This document shows positions 1-9,095 of a stretch of DNA of 64,000 nt, in pieces (the stretch's first letter is position 1; each line of letters starts with the position of its first letter). The stretch comes from Nocardioides solisilvae (lineage in GTDB: Bacteria; Actinomycetota; Actinomycetes; Propionibacteriales; Nocardioidaceae): contig NZ_QHKX01000003.1 of NCBI RefSeq assembly GCF_003194625.1, positions 558,001-622,000 on the forward strand, given 5' to 3'. A program made the position numbers and the translations under genes. Below the pieces are notes generated by a model. That model saw only the letters and a list, made by a program, of their open reading frames with translations. It was not told the DNA's origin and searched no databases.

Positions 1-1041
1 GGTCTGGGCCTGCACCCGCGGCTGGGCCAGGATCGGGCCGAGGGTCTCGGCGAGCAGCCGCGGGGCCACCTGGGGGCTCCCCGCCAGGAGCACCTCTGGG
101 AGCCGGTCGGAGACCGAGACGACCCGGCGCGCGTCCCGGGGCACCGTCTCAGCGGCCCGGTGAGCCAGCTGGAACGCGGTCGCGAAGCCGGCGATCCCGT
201 CGGTGCTCACCGCCACCCCCATCCGTCCGGGGGCGTGCGGCTCGAAGAGCTCGACCAGGCCGGCCTCGCCGGGGAGCCGACCCGACAGCAGGCCGTAGTA
301 GACCCCCGAGCGCACGTGCCAGCGAGCCGTGATCCCGAGCCGGTCGAGCCGGTCCTCGGCCGGGCCGAGGGTGTCGCTGGCGTCGCCACCGTCGTGGATC
401 GCGACGACGCAGGCGACCTCGTCGTCGGGCTCGATCTCCAGCGCGGTCCTGGCCTCGTCGGCGAAGAGCGGGTCGGCGCCGCGCCCCTCGATCAGCCCGT
501 CGAGCAGGCTCTGCTCGCGCTGCAGGTCCTGCCGCTGGATCCGCGAGCTCTCCCGTCGGTAGGCGTCGATGAGGACCGAGTTCTGCACGTCGAGGTTGGT
601 CCAGACCGTCCGGGCCGCCATCAGCAGCACCTGGTCGTCGACCTCGATCGACGGGTCGGCCGAGACGCGGCTGACCAGCGCCTCCCAGAGGATGCGCGCC
701 CCCAGCGTGTAGGCGTTGAGCACCAGTTCCAGGGGCACCCCCTGCCGGGCGCGGCGCCGGCCGGTGTCGCGCCAGAGCTCGACGGCGTTCTCCTGGTGGC
801 CCGGCTGGTCGTGGTCGGGGTCGTGGGAGGCGGACAGGATCCGCAGCCCACGGCGGATGTGCTGTCGGGTGCTGGAGCGCACGTCGGCCCGGAACTCCGG
901 GCCAATCCGCTCCCACAGCTCCTGGTCCCGCTCGAAGAGGGTGAGCGTGATGCTGTCCGCGATGGCGTCGGACTGATCGAGCAGGAGCGCCCAGGCGTCG
1001 TGGAGCGCCTCTTGGGCCGGGGTGACGGCGGTGGCACGCAT
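1..1041 (-). CDS. PucR/CdaR-family transcriptional regulator, 3' end cut by window edge
   Basis: The frame is open for 347 codons from an ATG at 1041 to base 1, so the C-terminus is missing. Residues about 10-165 are helical and resemble the RsbRD-type N-terminal domain found in many CdaR/PucR regulators (motifs LFERDQELWERIG and LVLNAYTLGARI). Residues about 170-335 resemble the GGDEF-like middle domain of the family. The DNA-binding helix-turn-helix, normally at the C-terminus, would lie beyond the edge. The gene is divergent from the liv ABC operon with about 170 bp between them, so control of that operon is the natural inference. The effector is unknown. Family confidence is fair because the HTH itself is not visible. 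Confidence 0.8.
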   Translation of the reverse strand, partial: MRATAVTPAQEALHDAWALLLDQSDAIADSITLTLFERDQELWERIGPEFRADVRSSTRQHIRRGLRILSASHDPDHDQPGHQENAVELWRDTGRRRARQGVPLELVLNAYTLGARILWEALVSRVSADPSIEVDDQVLLMAARTVWTNLDVQNSVLIDAYRRESSRIQRQDLQREQSLLDGLIEGRGADPLFADEARTALEIEPDDEVACVVAIHDGGDASDTLGPAEDRLDRLGITARWHVRSGVYYGLLSGRLPGEAGLVELFEPHAPGRMGVAVSTDGIAGFATAFQLAHRAAETVPRDARRVVSVSDRLPEVLLAGSPQVAPRLLAETLGPILAQPRVQAQT

Positions 1042-1115
1042 GCCAGCACCGTCGCACTCCCTGCACAATCCTGACCAGCCCCTCAGGCGAATTGGGGCCG
1101 CTCGTCCAACGAGTT

Positions 1116-1132
1116 TTGGGCAACTAGCCCAA
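1116..1132. promoter_or_regulatory. Dyad in the divergent regulator/liv intergenic region (operator candidate)
   Basis: A perfect 6-bp dyad, TTGGGC-AACTA-GCCCAA, lies midway between the divergent starts. Further TTGGG or CCCAA half-sites occur nearby (ATTGGGG near 1091, CCCAAC near 1180). This arrangement suits a regulator binding site shared by both promoters. No convincing -35/-10 pair was identified, so the promoter itself is not placed. Confidence 0.4.
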
Positions 1133-1211
1133 TGACCTCGATGTGCGTGCCTACCAAGGTGGTGCAGGTCACACTGCCCAACCGGCGGTGGCAGCACTCA
1201 CAGGAGGCTCA

Positions 1212-2014
1212 GTGAGCACCGACCTCGACCGGTCCGCGGTCCGCCCCGAGCAGGGGGCGCCGGACCTCGAGCTGTCCCACGTCACGGTCCGCTTCGGCGG
1301 GCTCGTGGCGCTCTCCGACGCGTCGCTCTCGGTCCGTCCGCGGACTGTGCACGGCGTGATCGGGCCCAACGGCGCGGGCAAGACCACGCTCTTCAACGTG
1401 GCCTGCGGCTTCGTCGTCCCCGACGAGGGCACCCTCCGCCGGCGCGGCGAGGAGCTCGGACGGCTCCGTCCGCACCAGCTGGCCGGCCACGGCATCGCCC
1501 GCACCCTCCAGGGGCTCGGGCTCTTCGACCGGGTCACGGTCCTGGAGAACGTCGTCACCGGCGCCGACCGGCACGCCCGCACAGGGTTCCTGGGCGCGAT
1601 GCTCGCGCTGCCGGGCTCGTGGCGCGAGGAGCGGGCGCTGCGCGAGCGGGCGATGGCCGCCCTGGACTCCCTCGGCATCGCCCACGTCGCGGGGCTCTAC
1701 CCGGCGAGCCTCCCCTACCCCGTCCGCAAGCGCGTCGCCCTGGCCCGGGCGCTGGTCGCCGAGCCGGAGCTGCTGCTGCTCGACGAGCCCGCCAGCGGCC
1801 TGTCGGCCGACGAGATGGAGGAGCTCGGCGACCTGGTCGCGGGGCTCACCGACCGGATGTCAGTCCTCCTGGTCGAGCACCACATGGACCTCGTGATGCG
1901 GATCTGCGACGAGATCACGGTCCTCGACTTCGGTCGCGTCATCGCCCACGGCTCCCCCGACGAGGTCCGCCACGACCCCGCCGTCCTGGCCGCCTACCTG
2001 GGCGAGGAGGTCTG

Positions 2015-2015
<1 letters not shown>
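1212..2015 (+). CDS. livG: Branched-chain amino acid ABC transporter ATP-binding protein LivG
   Basis: One of two cytoplasmic ATPases powering high-affinity import of branched-chain amino acids or related amides. The 267-residue protein has Walker A (GPNGAGKTTLF), Walker B (LLLLDEPASGL) and the switch His (LLVEHHMDLV). The ABC signature is unusual: where LivG proteins carry LS-[GY]-GQ, this one reads LPYPVRKRVALARAL. The GTG at 1212 was chosen because AGGAGG lies 5 nt upstream; an in-frame start at 1143 would add 23 residues unlike the family. The stop overlaps the livF start (TGATG), so the genes are translationally coupled. First gene of a five-gene operon. Confidence 0.93.
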
Positions 2016-2725
<710 letters not shown>

Positions 2726-2754
2726 CCCGGACCCGGAAGGAGAGGAACCCACCC

Positions 2755-3633
2755 GTGCAACAGCTCCTCAACACCGCACTCGGCGGCCTGACGCTGGGGG
2801 CGGTCTACGCGGCCTTCGCCCTCGCCCTGGTGCTGATCTGGCGCTCGACCCGCGTGGTCAACTTCGCCCAGGCCCCGATGGCGATGGTGACCACGTTCAT
2901 CGCGCTGGTGGTGATCGACGCCGGCTACTCCTACTGGCTGGGCTTCGCCGCCGCGCTCGTCTCGGGCCTGCTCCTCGGCGCCCTGCTCGAGCGGCTGGTC
3001 GTGCGCCACGTCGACGGCAAGGCCGAGATCAACGCCGTCATCCTCACCCTGGGCCTCTTCATCGTGCTGCACTCGCTGGCGGCCGTGGTCTTCGGCAACG
3101 AGTACCGCTCCTTCCCCGCCCCGTTCGGCATCCGCGGCTTCGAGGTCGGCGACCGCACCATCGCGCTGACCGGCTTCGGCGTCTTCACCCTCGTCGCGGT
3201 GCTGGTCGTGATGGGCCTCCTGGTCCTCCTCTTCCGCTTCACCGACCTCGGCCTCAAGATGCGCGCCTCCGCCTTCAACGCCGAGGTGGCCCGCCTGCTG
3301 GGCGTCCAGGTCGGCCGGATGAAGACGCTCGGCTGGGCGCTCGCCTCCCTGGTCGGCTCGCTCGCCGGCCTGCTGATCGCCGGGGGCAGCCTGGTCCACC
3401 CCGGCTACATGGACTCGATCGTGGTCTACGGCTTCGTCGCCGCCGTCCTCGGCGGGCTCGACAGCCCCGCCGGCGCGGTGGTGGGCGGCCTGGTCCTGGG
3501 CCTCTCGCTGAGCTTCGTCAGCGGGTACGTCGGGTCCCAGCTGGTCGCGCTCGCCGCGCTGCTGATCCTCATGCTGGTGCTGATGCTCAAGCCCGGCGGC
3601 CTCTTCTCCTCCACCACCGCCAGGAGGGTCTGA
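2755..3633 (+). CDS. livH: Branched-chain amino acid ABC transporter permease LivH
   Basis: Inner-membrane permease of 292 residues with about eight hydrophobic segments. The N-terminus (GGLTLGAVYAAFALALVLIW then NFAQA) and the region GVQVGRMKTLGWALAS, which contacts the ATPases, are typical of LivH. It begins at GTG 2755, about 8-14 nt after the purine-rich GGAAGGAGAGG. The stop overlaps the livM start (TGATG). With LivM it should form the transmembrane channel. Substrate specificity (Leu/Ile/Val, or amides and urea as in related Urt/Ami systems) cannot be told from the permease alone; no urease genes are nearby. Confidence 0.93.
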   Translation: MQQLLNTALGGLTLGAVYAAFALALVLIWRSTRVVNFAQAPMAMVTTFIALVVIDAGYSYWLGFAAALVSGLLLGALLERLVVRHVDGKAEINAVILTLGLFIVLHSLAAVVFGNEYRSFPAPFGIRGFEVGDRTIALTGFGVFTLVAVLVVMGLLVLLFRFTDLGLKMRASAFNAEVARLLGVQVGRMKTLGWALASLVGSLAGLLIAGGSLVHPGYMDSIVVYGFVAAVLGGLDSPAGAVVGGLVLGLSLSFVSGYVGSQLVALAALLILMLVLMLKPGGLFSSTTARRV

Positions 3634-4823
3634 TGGCTGCCGCCGCCGCCCGCACCGCGCGCCTGCGCACCGCGCTCTCCGAGGTCACCCTGCTCCGCCA
3701 CCTGGTCGGTGCCGCCCTGGGGCTGCTCCTCGTCGTGCTGGTCCTCAGCGCCGTGGACGACTTCCGGCGGGTCCAGCTCGCCGAGATGGCCTACCTCGGC
3801 ATCGCCGCCGGTGGGCTGACCGTCCTCACCGGGCTCAACGGCCAGCTCTCGCTGGGCCACGGCGCCCTCATGGCCTTCGGCGCCTACACGACCGCCCTCC
3901 TGCTGCCCGACCGTGACGGCGTCCCGCTCGTCGTCGTGCTGCTGGCCGCGGTCGCGGTGACCGTGGTCGTCGGCGCCCTCGTGGGAGTGGCCGCCGCCCG
4001 GCTGCACGGCCCCTACCTGGCCGGCGCCACCCTCGCCCTCGCCGTCGCCGTCCCGGGCATCGCGCTCTACTTCAAGGAGACGCTCGGCGGCGAGCAGGGG
4101 CTGCGGATCATCGTGCCCGAGGCCCCGACCTGGGCCGACGACGCGACGTTCTTCGTCACCGGCCAGGACCTCACCCCGCGCGGCTGGATCGCGTTCGTCG
4201 CCTGGCTGACCCTCGTCGTCACCTACTTCCTGCTCGCCAACCTCTCCCGCAGCCGGGTGGGGCGGCGCTGGCGCGCCGTCCGCGACGACGAGGTCGCCGC
4301 GCAGCTCGCCGGGATCGACCTCGCCCGGTCCCGGGTGTCGGCGTTCATGGTGAGCGCCGCGGCGGCGGGCGCGGCCGGAGCGGTGCTGGCCATCGCTGTC
4401 CGCCTGGCCGCCCCCAGCTCGTTCACGCTCAACCTCAGCCTCACGCTGCTGGCGGCCGTGGTGCTGGGCGGGCTCGGCAGCCTGACCGGGGCCCTGACGG
4501 GCGCGGCGCTCCTGACCTTCCTCCCGCAGGTCGTCACCGACCTGGGGCGCGAGGCCGGCCTCGACGACATCGCCGCCGCAGAGCTCGCGCCGCTGGTCTA
4601 CGGCGTCGTCATGGTGCTGGTGATCCTCCTGGCCCCCGCGGGCCTCTTCGGGACCGCCCACCGCGCCGTCGTGACCCGGCGTACCCGCCGCGCCCTGGCC
4701 GCCCGCGCCGCGGACGGACGCGCCTCCACCGGCGCCCCCACCGACGGCAGCGCCGGCCCCACCGACTCGGACCCAGCCACCCGGGACAGCACCACCACCA
4801 CCAGAGAGGGAGCACAGCCATGA
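3633..4823 (+). CDS. livM: Branched-chain amino acid ABC transporter permease LivM
   Basis: The second membrane permease, 396 residues. It carries the LivM hallmarks LTGLNGQLSLGHGA near residue 65 and GRRWRAVRDDEVAAQLAGID (the ATPase-coupling loop) near residue 210. The last 50 residues are a polar, Thr/Ser/Ala-rich cytoplasmic tail that most LivM proteins lack. It overlaps livH by one base upstream and the binding protein gene by four (ATGA), so the permease and ligand-binding genes are coupled. It acts with LivH in the membrane. Confidence 0.93.
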   Translation: MAAAAARTARLRTALSEVTLLRHLVGAALGLLLVVLVLSAVDDFRRVQLAEMAYLGIAAGGLTVLTGLNGQLSLGHGALMAFGAYTTALLLPDRDGVPLVVVLLAAVAVTVVVGALVGVAAARLHGPYLAGATLALAVAVPGIALYFKETLGGEQGLRIIVPEAPTWADDATFFVTGQDLTPRGWIAFVAWLTLVVTYFLLANLSRSRVGRRWRAVRDDEVAAQLAGIDLARSRVSAFMVSAAAAGAAGAVLAIAVRLAAPSSFTLNLSLTLLAAVVLGGLGSLTGALTGAALLTFLPQVVTDLGREAGLDDIAAAELAPLVYGVVMVLVILLAPAGLFGTAHRAVVTRRTRRALAARAADGRASTGAPTDGSAGPTDSDPATRDSTTTTREGAQP

Positions 4824-6175
4824 CACGCAGGAACACGAGGTCGCCGCGCTCGGCCGGCCTGACCGGGCTCGCCGGCCTGGTCGCGACCACCCTGGTCCTC
4901 ACCGCCTGCGGTGCGGGCGGGCGGGACGACGACGGGGACGGCGACGGGAACGGCGGCGGCGCCTCCGACGTCGGGGTCACCGAGGACTCGGTCACCATCG
5001 GCGGCCACTTCCCGCTCACGGGCGTCGCGGCGCCGGGATACAGCGAGATCCCGACCGGCGCGAAGGCCTACTTCGACTACGTCAACGCCAACGGCGGGAT
5101 CCACGGGCGGAAGATCGAGTACATCGTCAAGGACGACGGCTACAACCCCACCAACACGAGCAAGGTCACCGACGAGCTGCTGCTCCAGGACGAGATCTTC
5201 GCGATGGTCGGCGGGCTCGGCACCCCCACCCACAGCGCGGTCGTGGACCAGCTCAACGCCGAGGGCGTTCCCGACCTCTTCGTCTCCTCCGGCTCCCTCA
5301 TGTGGGGCGACGACGTCGAGGCGCGGCCGATGACCTTCGGCTGGCAGCCCGACTACGAGTCGGAGGGCAAGATCATCGGCCAGTACGTCGCCGAGAACAT
5401 GCCCGACGCCAAGGTCGGCCTCTTCCTCCAGGACGACGACCTCGGCGAGGACGCCGAGAAGGGCGTGCGCCAGTTCCTCGACGAGGAAATCGTCGCGGTG
5501 GAGCGCTACACCTCCGGCAACACCGACGTCGGGCCGCAGATCGCGGGCCTGCAGGGCGCCGGCGCCGACCTGGTGCTCTCCTTCAACACCCCGTCCTACA
5601 CGGCCCTGGCCCAGCTGGTCTCGATGAAGCTCGGCTACAAGCCGAAGTGGTTCGTCGCGAGCATCGGCTCCGACCCCAACCTCGTCGGGTCGCTGCTCTC
5701 GCAGTTCTCGGAGGGTGCGATCAAGGACGGTGCCAGCGCGCTCGAGGGCGTGATGACCTCGGAGTACATCCCCGGCACCGACCAGACCGACGACCCGTGG
5801 GTCCAGCTGTGGCAGAAGGTCTGGGACGAGCACGGCGCCAAGGGCGAGCTGACCAACTACCGGATCTACGGCATGTCCCACGCCTACGCGTTCGTCCAGG
5901 CGCTCCAGGGCGTCGGCGAGGACCTCACCCGCGAGGGCCTGGTCGAGTGGCTCGAGGAGAACGGCGAGGGGCTCGAGGGTCCGCAGCTGGCGCCGTTCCG
6001 CTACAGCGCCGACAGCCACATGGGGATCGCCGGCATGCGTCTGGCCGAGATCAAGGGCGACACCACCGAGCCGCTCACCCCGGTGCTCGTCACCGACATC
6101 GGCGACGCCGAGATCACCGAGGACAGCTCCGGGCAGGCCGACGACGCCCCGCCGGAGAGCGGGATCCCCGAGTGA
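4820..6175 (+). CDS. livK: ABC transporter substrate-binding lipoprotein (LivK-like)
   Basis: Extracytoplasmic solute-binding protein of 451 residues with a lipoprotein signal peptide: basic residues, a hydrophobic stretch and lipobox LTAC, so it is probably tethered to the membrane by Cys31. An acidic Gly-rich linker follows, then a type I periplasmic-binding fold (VTIGGHFPLTG, AYFDYVNANGGIHGRKIEYI, SVVGG-type hinge). It captures the amino acid or amide and delivers it to LivHM. It is the last gene of the operon, although in many actinobacteria it comes first. The ATGA overlap with livM gives tight coupling, which is unusual since binding proteins are normally made in excess. Confidence 0.92.
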   Translation: MTRRNTRSPRSAGLTGLAGLVATTLVLTACGAGGRDDDGDGDGNGGGASDVGVTEDSVTIGGHFPLTGVAAPGYSEIPTGAKAYFDYVNANGGIHGRKIEYIVKDDGYNPTNTSKVTDELLLQDEIFAMVGGLGTPTHSAVVDQLNAEGVPDLFVSSGSLMWGDDVEARPMTFGWQPDYESEGKIIGQYVAENMPDAKVGLFLQDDDLGEDAEKGVRQFLDEEIVAVERYTSGNTDVGPQIAGLQGAGADLVLSFNTPSYTALAQLVSMKLGYKPKWFVASIGSDPNLVGSLLSQFSEGAIKDGASALEGVMTSEYIPGTDQTDDPWVQLWQKVWDEHGAKGELTNYRIYGMSHAYAFVQALQGVGEDLTREGLVEWLEENGEGLEGPQLAPFRYSADSHMGIAGMRLAEIKGDTTEPLTPVLVTDIGDAEITEDSSGQADDAPPESGIPE

Positions 6176-6178
6176 CGA

Positions 6179-6260
6179 CCCGCTGAGCGGGAGATCGCTG
6201 GGCGTCGCCGACCGTGTCGGTCACATCCGTTCTGCCGTGCGGCGCGCGGCGACGCCCAGC
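6179..6260. terminator. Convergent-gene terminator structure between livK and the oxidoreductase
   Basis: A small hairpin (CCCGC-TGA-GCGGG, 6179-6191) is followed by a perfect 14-bp inverted repeat, GCTGGGCGTCGCCG at 6197-6210 and CGGCGACGCCCAGC at 6247-6260. The right arm lies inside the 3' end of the oxidoreductase gene. An inner ACCG-TGT-CGGT hairpin sits in the 36-nt loop. There is no U-tract, as is common for actinobacterial terminators. It probably serves both convergent genes. Confidence 0.6.
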
Positions 6261-7591
6261 ACCTCCCAGGTCGTGCTGAAGGGCGGCGAGTAGGACAGGT
6301 CCATCCAGGCCAGGTCGTCCACCGTCCCCTCCATCCAGAGCACCGCGGCCGCGGTGTCGATCCGCTTCCCGGCACCGCGGCCCCCGACCACCTGCACACC
6401 CAGCAGACGGCGCGAGGACCGGTCGGCCATCACCCAGATGGCCACCGGGTCCGCCTCGTCCATGTAGCCGCTCGCGGTGGACCCCTCGGTGACCACCGCG
6501 ACCGGGTCGTAGCCGGCCGCCACCGCGTCCTCGCGGGAGAGCCCGGTCCGCGCCACCTCCACGTGCTGCCCCCCAGCGGCGAACCGGGTGATCGCGGTCT
6601 CCAGCACCCCCTCGAAGGCCAGGCTCCCGCCGGCGAGCGAGTCGCCCAGGGCGCGGCCCATCTTGTTGGCGTGGGTGCCGAGCGGCCGGAAGACCGAGTC
6701 GGCGGCCAGCCGCCGGTAGACCGCGCAGCAGTCCCCCGCCGCCCAGACGCCCTCCGCGACCCGGCCGTGCGGGTCGGGCCGCAGCGCCCCTTTCTCGCCC
6801 CGGGAGAGCTCGCAGCCGTCCAGGAACTCGGTGGCCGGCACCACCCCCAGCGCCAGCACGAGCAGGTCGCAGTCGCGCGCCCCGCCGTCCCAGCGGACGC
6901 CGGTCACGGCGCCGTCCGGGCCGACCACGAGGCCGGTCACGTCGGCGTCCAGGACCACCTCGACGCCGGCGTCGCAGAGCGCGAGCGCCACCCGCTCCGA
7001 CAGCTCGGGCTCCAGCGAGCTCATCACCCGCGAGCGGGTGACCAGCGTGACGCCGTGCCCGCGGCGCAGCGCCGCCTCCGCGACCTCGAGGCCGATGTAG
7101 CCGCCACCGACCACTACCACGTGGGCGCCGGGGCCGGCCTCGGCGAACCGGTCGATCCACCACTGCCCGTCGTCCAGCGTCTTGACGGGGCGCACGCCGG
7201 CCGGCAGCTCGCCGTCCGCGCCCAGGGCCCAGCCCGGCACGATCGGGTGCGCGCCGGTGGCCACCACGAGCTGGTCGAAACCGACCCGCTCCCCGCCCTC
7301 GAGGGCGACCTCGCGGGCGGTCAGGTCGACGCCGGCCACCCGGGCGCCGAAGCGCAGGTCGATGCCGGCGTCGCGGTGCTGCTCGGCGGTGCGGGCGACG
7401 AGCTCGTCGGCCGAGTCGACGTCGCCGGCCATCCAGTAGGGGATGCCGCAGGCCGAGTACGACGTGTGGATGCCCTGCTCGAGCACCGTCACCGCCAGCT
7501 CCCGGCCCGTCCGCCCCGCGGTGCGGAGCATCTGGTGGGCGGCGGACATCCCCGCCGCGTCGGCCCCGACGACAACCACGTGCTCGCTCAT
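6221..7591 (-). CDS. FAD-dependent pyridine nucleotide-disulfide oxidoreductase (CoA-disulfide reductase-like)
   Basis: A cytosolic flavoenzyme of 456 residues. It has an N-terminal FAD motif (VVVVGADAAGMSAA), an NAD(P)H-binding motif near residue 165 (VVVVGGGYIGLEVAE) and the second FAD motif (GVWAAGDC) near residue 285. SYSACGIPYW near residue 45 places a single Cys like the active-site Cys43 of CoA-disulfide reductases and NADH oxidases/peroxidases of the same clade, rather than a CxxxxC dithiol. The C-terminal dimerisation domain is present (MDLSYSPPFSTTWEVL). Likely role: reduction of a low-molecular-weight disulfide or persulfide; substrate not assignable. It is convergent with livK and divergent from the sortase gene. 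Confidence 0.85.
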   Translation of the reverse strand: MSEHVVVVGADAAGMSAAHQMLRTAGRTGRELAVTVLEQGIHTSYSACGIPYWMAGDVDSADELVARTAEQHRDAGIDLRFGARVAGVDLTAREVALEGGERVGFDQLVVATGAHPIVPGWALGADGELPAGVRPVKTLDDGQWWIDRFAEAGPGAHVVVVGGGYIGLEVAEAALRRGHGVTLVTRSRVMSSLEPELSERVALALCDAGVEVVLDADVTGLVVGPDGAVTGVRWDGGARDCDLLVLALGVVPATEFLDGCELSRGEKGALRPDPHGRVAEGVWAAGDCCAVYRRLAADSVFRPLGTHANKMGRALGDSLAGGSLAFEGVLETAITRFAAGGQHVEVARTGLSREDAVAAGYDPVAVVTEGSTASGYMDEADPVAIWVMADRSSRRLLGVQVVGGRGAGKRIDTAAAVLWMEGTVDDLAWMDLSYSPPFSTTWEVLGVAARRTAERM

Positions 7592-7646
7592 GCAGGCCAG
7601 CCTCGCACGCCCGCCGAACCGGCCCTGCCCCTTGGGTGGGCGGGCC

Positions 7647-7652
7647 TACCGT
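7647..7652 (+). promoter_or_regulatory. Candidate -10 (TACCGT) of the sortase gene
   Basis: TACCGT ends 6 nt before the ATG at 7659, the spacing seen for leaderless actinobacterial transcripts. GGAGGG fills the gap but abuts the ATG too closely to be a normal ribosome binding site. No -35 is visible. Confidence 0.4.
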
Positions 7653-7658
7653 GGAGGG

Positions 7659-8384
7659 ATGCGGACCTGGTTGGCCGTCGGCACGGCGGCGCTGCTGCTC
7701 GGCGCGTGCGGCGCCGAGCGCCCGCCCGACCCCAGGGCGGCGGACCGGCAGTCCGGGGCGCCCAGCCAGGCCCCGCAGGCCCCGACCCAGCCGACCCAGC
7801 CGACCCAGCCGACCACAGAGCCCGCCGACCCGGCACCGACGGAGGCACCGACGGAGGCACAGGCTGCTCCGGAGCCCCGCCGCAGCTTCGTGACGGTCCC
7901 GGCGATCGGCCTGCGCGACTTCCCCGTCGTCCGCTACCGCGGCTCCCCCGACGACGGACCCGGCACCCGGCTCCAGGACGCCGGCGAGATGGCCTCGCCG
8001 CGCGGGCCGCGAGGTGGCGTGGGACCGGGCGAGGTCGGCAACTTCCTCGTCACGGGCCACCGGCTGACCGGGGCCGCACCGCTGCGGCGCTCCCCCGAGC
8101 TGCGCCGGGGCGACCGGATCCTGGTGCGGAGCGGGGGCACGGTCCACACCTACGAGGTGCGCCGGACGCGGTGGACGTCCTTCCGACGCCCCGCCTCCCT
8201 GGCCGCGCAGCGGGCCCCGGTGCCCGGACGCCCGGGGCGCGTGGCGACGCGCCCGATGCTCACCCTCTCGACCTGCGCGACGCCCGAGGACCACGCGGCC
8301 GGCAACTACTGGGCCGACGAGTTCGACAACCCCGAGCACCGGATCGACAAGATCGCCGTGCTGGTGTCGAGCCGTCCCGCCTGA
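7659..8384 (+). CDS. Class E/F-type sortase with lipoprotein signal
   Basis: A 241-residue sortase-fold transpeptidase. All three catalytic residues can be placed: His134 (VTGHRLT), Cys206 (TLSTCATPEDH) and Arg228 (EHRIDK). The N-terminus MRTWLAVGTAALLLGACG is a lipoprotein signal with Cys at the lipobox, so the enzyme is predicted to be lipid-anchored rather than held by a transmembrane helix. A Pro/Thr/Gln/Glu linker of about 50 residues (with QPTQPTQPT repeats) leads to the catalytic domain. Sortases join surface proteins to the cell wall or cleave them, but no sortase-signal substrate or pilin is in this window. ATG 7659 is the only start preserving the signal peptide. Confidence 0.85.
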   Translation: MRTWLAVGTAALLLGACGAERPPDPRAADRQSGAPSQAPQAPTQPTQPTQPTTEPADPAPTEAPTEAQAAPEPRRSFVTVPAIGLRDFPVVRYRGSPDDGPGTRLQDAGEMASPRGPRGGVGPGEVGNFLVTGHRLTGAAPLRRSPELRRGDRILVRSGGTVHTYEVRRTRWTSFRRPASLAAQRAPVPGRPGRVATRPMLTLSTCATPEDHAAGNYWADEFDNPEHRIDKIAVLVSSRPA

Positions 8385-8447
8385 GCCGCCCCTCCCGGAC
8401 GGCGGGGCGTCGGGCGCGGTCTTCGGGCGGGGGTCTCAGGCGGGGCT

Positions 8448-9095
8448 TCAGGCGCGGCGCGTCTCCAGGACCCGGAACCCCTTGGCGCTGGCCAGCCGGG
8501 TCGTCGGCCACCCCTGCTCCCCCAGCCAGCGCTGGAGTGAGTCGGCGCCGAGGTTCTTGCCGACGACGCTGACCATCCGGCCGCCCGGGGCGAGCCGCGG
8601 GAGCCAGGTGAGCAGCAGCTCGTGCAGGGCCGCCTTCCCGATCCGGATCGGCGGGTTGGACCAGATCTCGTCGAAGGCGTAGCCGCTCGGCACCTGGTCG
8701 GGACGGCACGCGACGAAGGTGCCCGCCACGCCCAGCGCCTCCGCGTTCTCGTTGGCGAGCGCGATCGCCCGCTCGTTGACGTCGACGCCGATCACCCGGG
8801 CGAGCGGGACGGCCTTGGCGATCGCCAGGCCGATCGCGCCGTAGCCGCACCCGAGGTCGAGGAACTGGCCCTGCGCCGGCGGCTCGGTCTCGCGCAGCAG
8901 CACCGCCGTGGCGTGGTCGAGGTGGCCGCGGCTGAAGACGCCGGCCCCACTGACCAGCTCCAGCTCGTGGCCCCACACCTCGCAGGTGAAGCGCTCCCGC
9001 GTGAACGGGACGTCGGGGTCGGCGCTGAAGTAGTGCTCCTGCGGCTGCTCCTGGGCCTGCTGGGCCTGCTCGGGCTGCTGGGGCTGCTCGGTCAT
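8448..9095 (-). CDS. Class I SAM-dependent methyltransferase, RsmC/YbxB-like (MTS domain)
   Basis: A 215-residue methyltransferase with SAM-binding motif I ([12 protein letters not shown]) and the catalytic motif [11 protein letters not shown]. The NPP[FI] motif belongs to enzymes that methylate exocyclic amines of RNA guanines; RsmC-like proteins methylate G1207 of 16S rRNA, and this short form matches the single-domain YbxB type. The first 25 residues are Gln/Glu/Pro-rich ([18 protein letters not shown]) and look disordered. Its ATG at 9095 overlaps the truA stop (ATGA), with AGGAGG upstream. Pairing with truA suggests an RNA-modification operon. The exact target is inferred. Confidence 0.85.
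   Translation of the reverse strand: MTEQPQQPEQAQQAQEQPQEHYFSADPDVPFTRERFTCEVWGHELELVSGAGVFSRGHLDHATAVLLRETEPPAQGQFLDLGCGYGAIGLAIAKAVPLARVIGVDVNERAIALANENAEALGVAGTFVACRPDQVPSGYAFDEIWSNPPIRIGKAALHELLLTWLPRLAPGGRMVSVVGKNLGADSLQRWLGEQGWPTTRLASAKGFRVLETRRA

Noticed and set aside
1143..1211. Upstream start for livG at 1143
   Set aside because: The extra 23 residues are unlike LivG, and a strong AGGAGG precedes the GTG at 1212.
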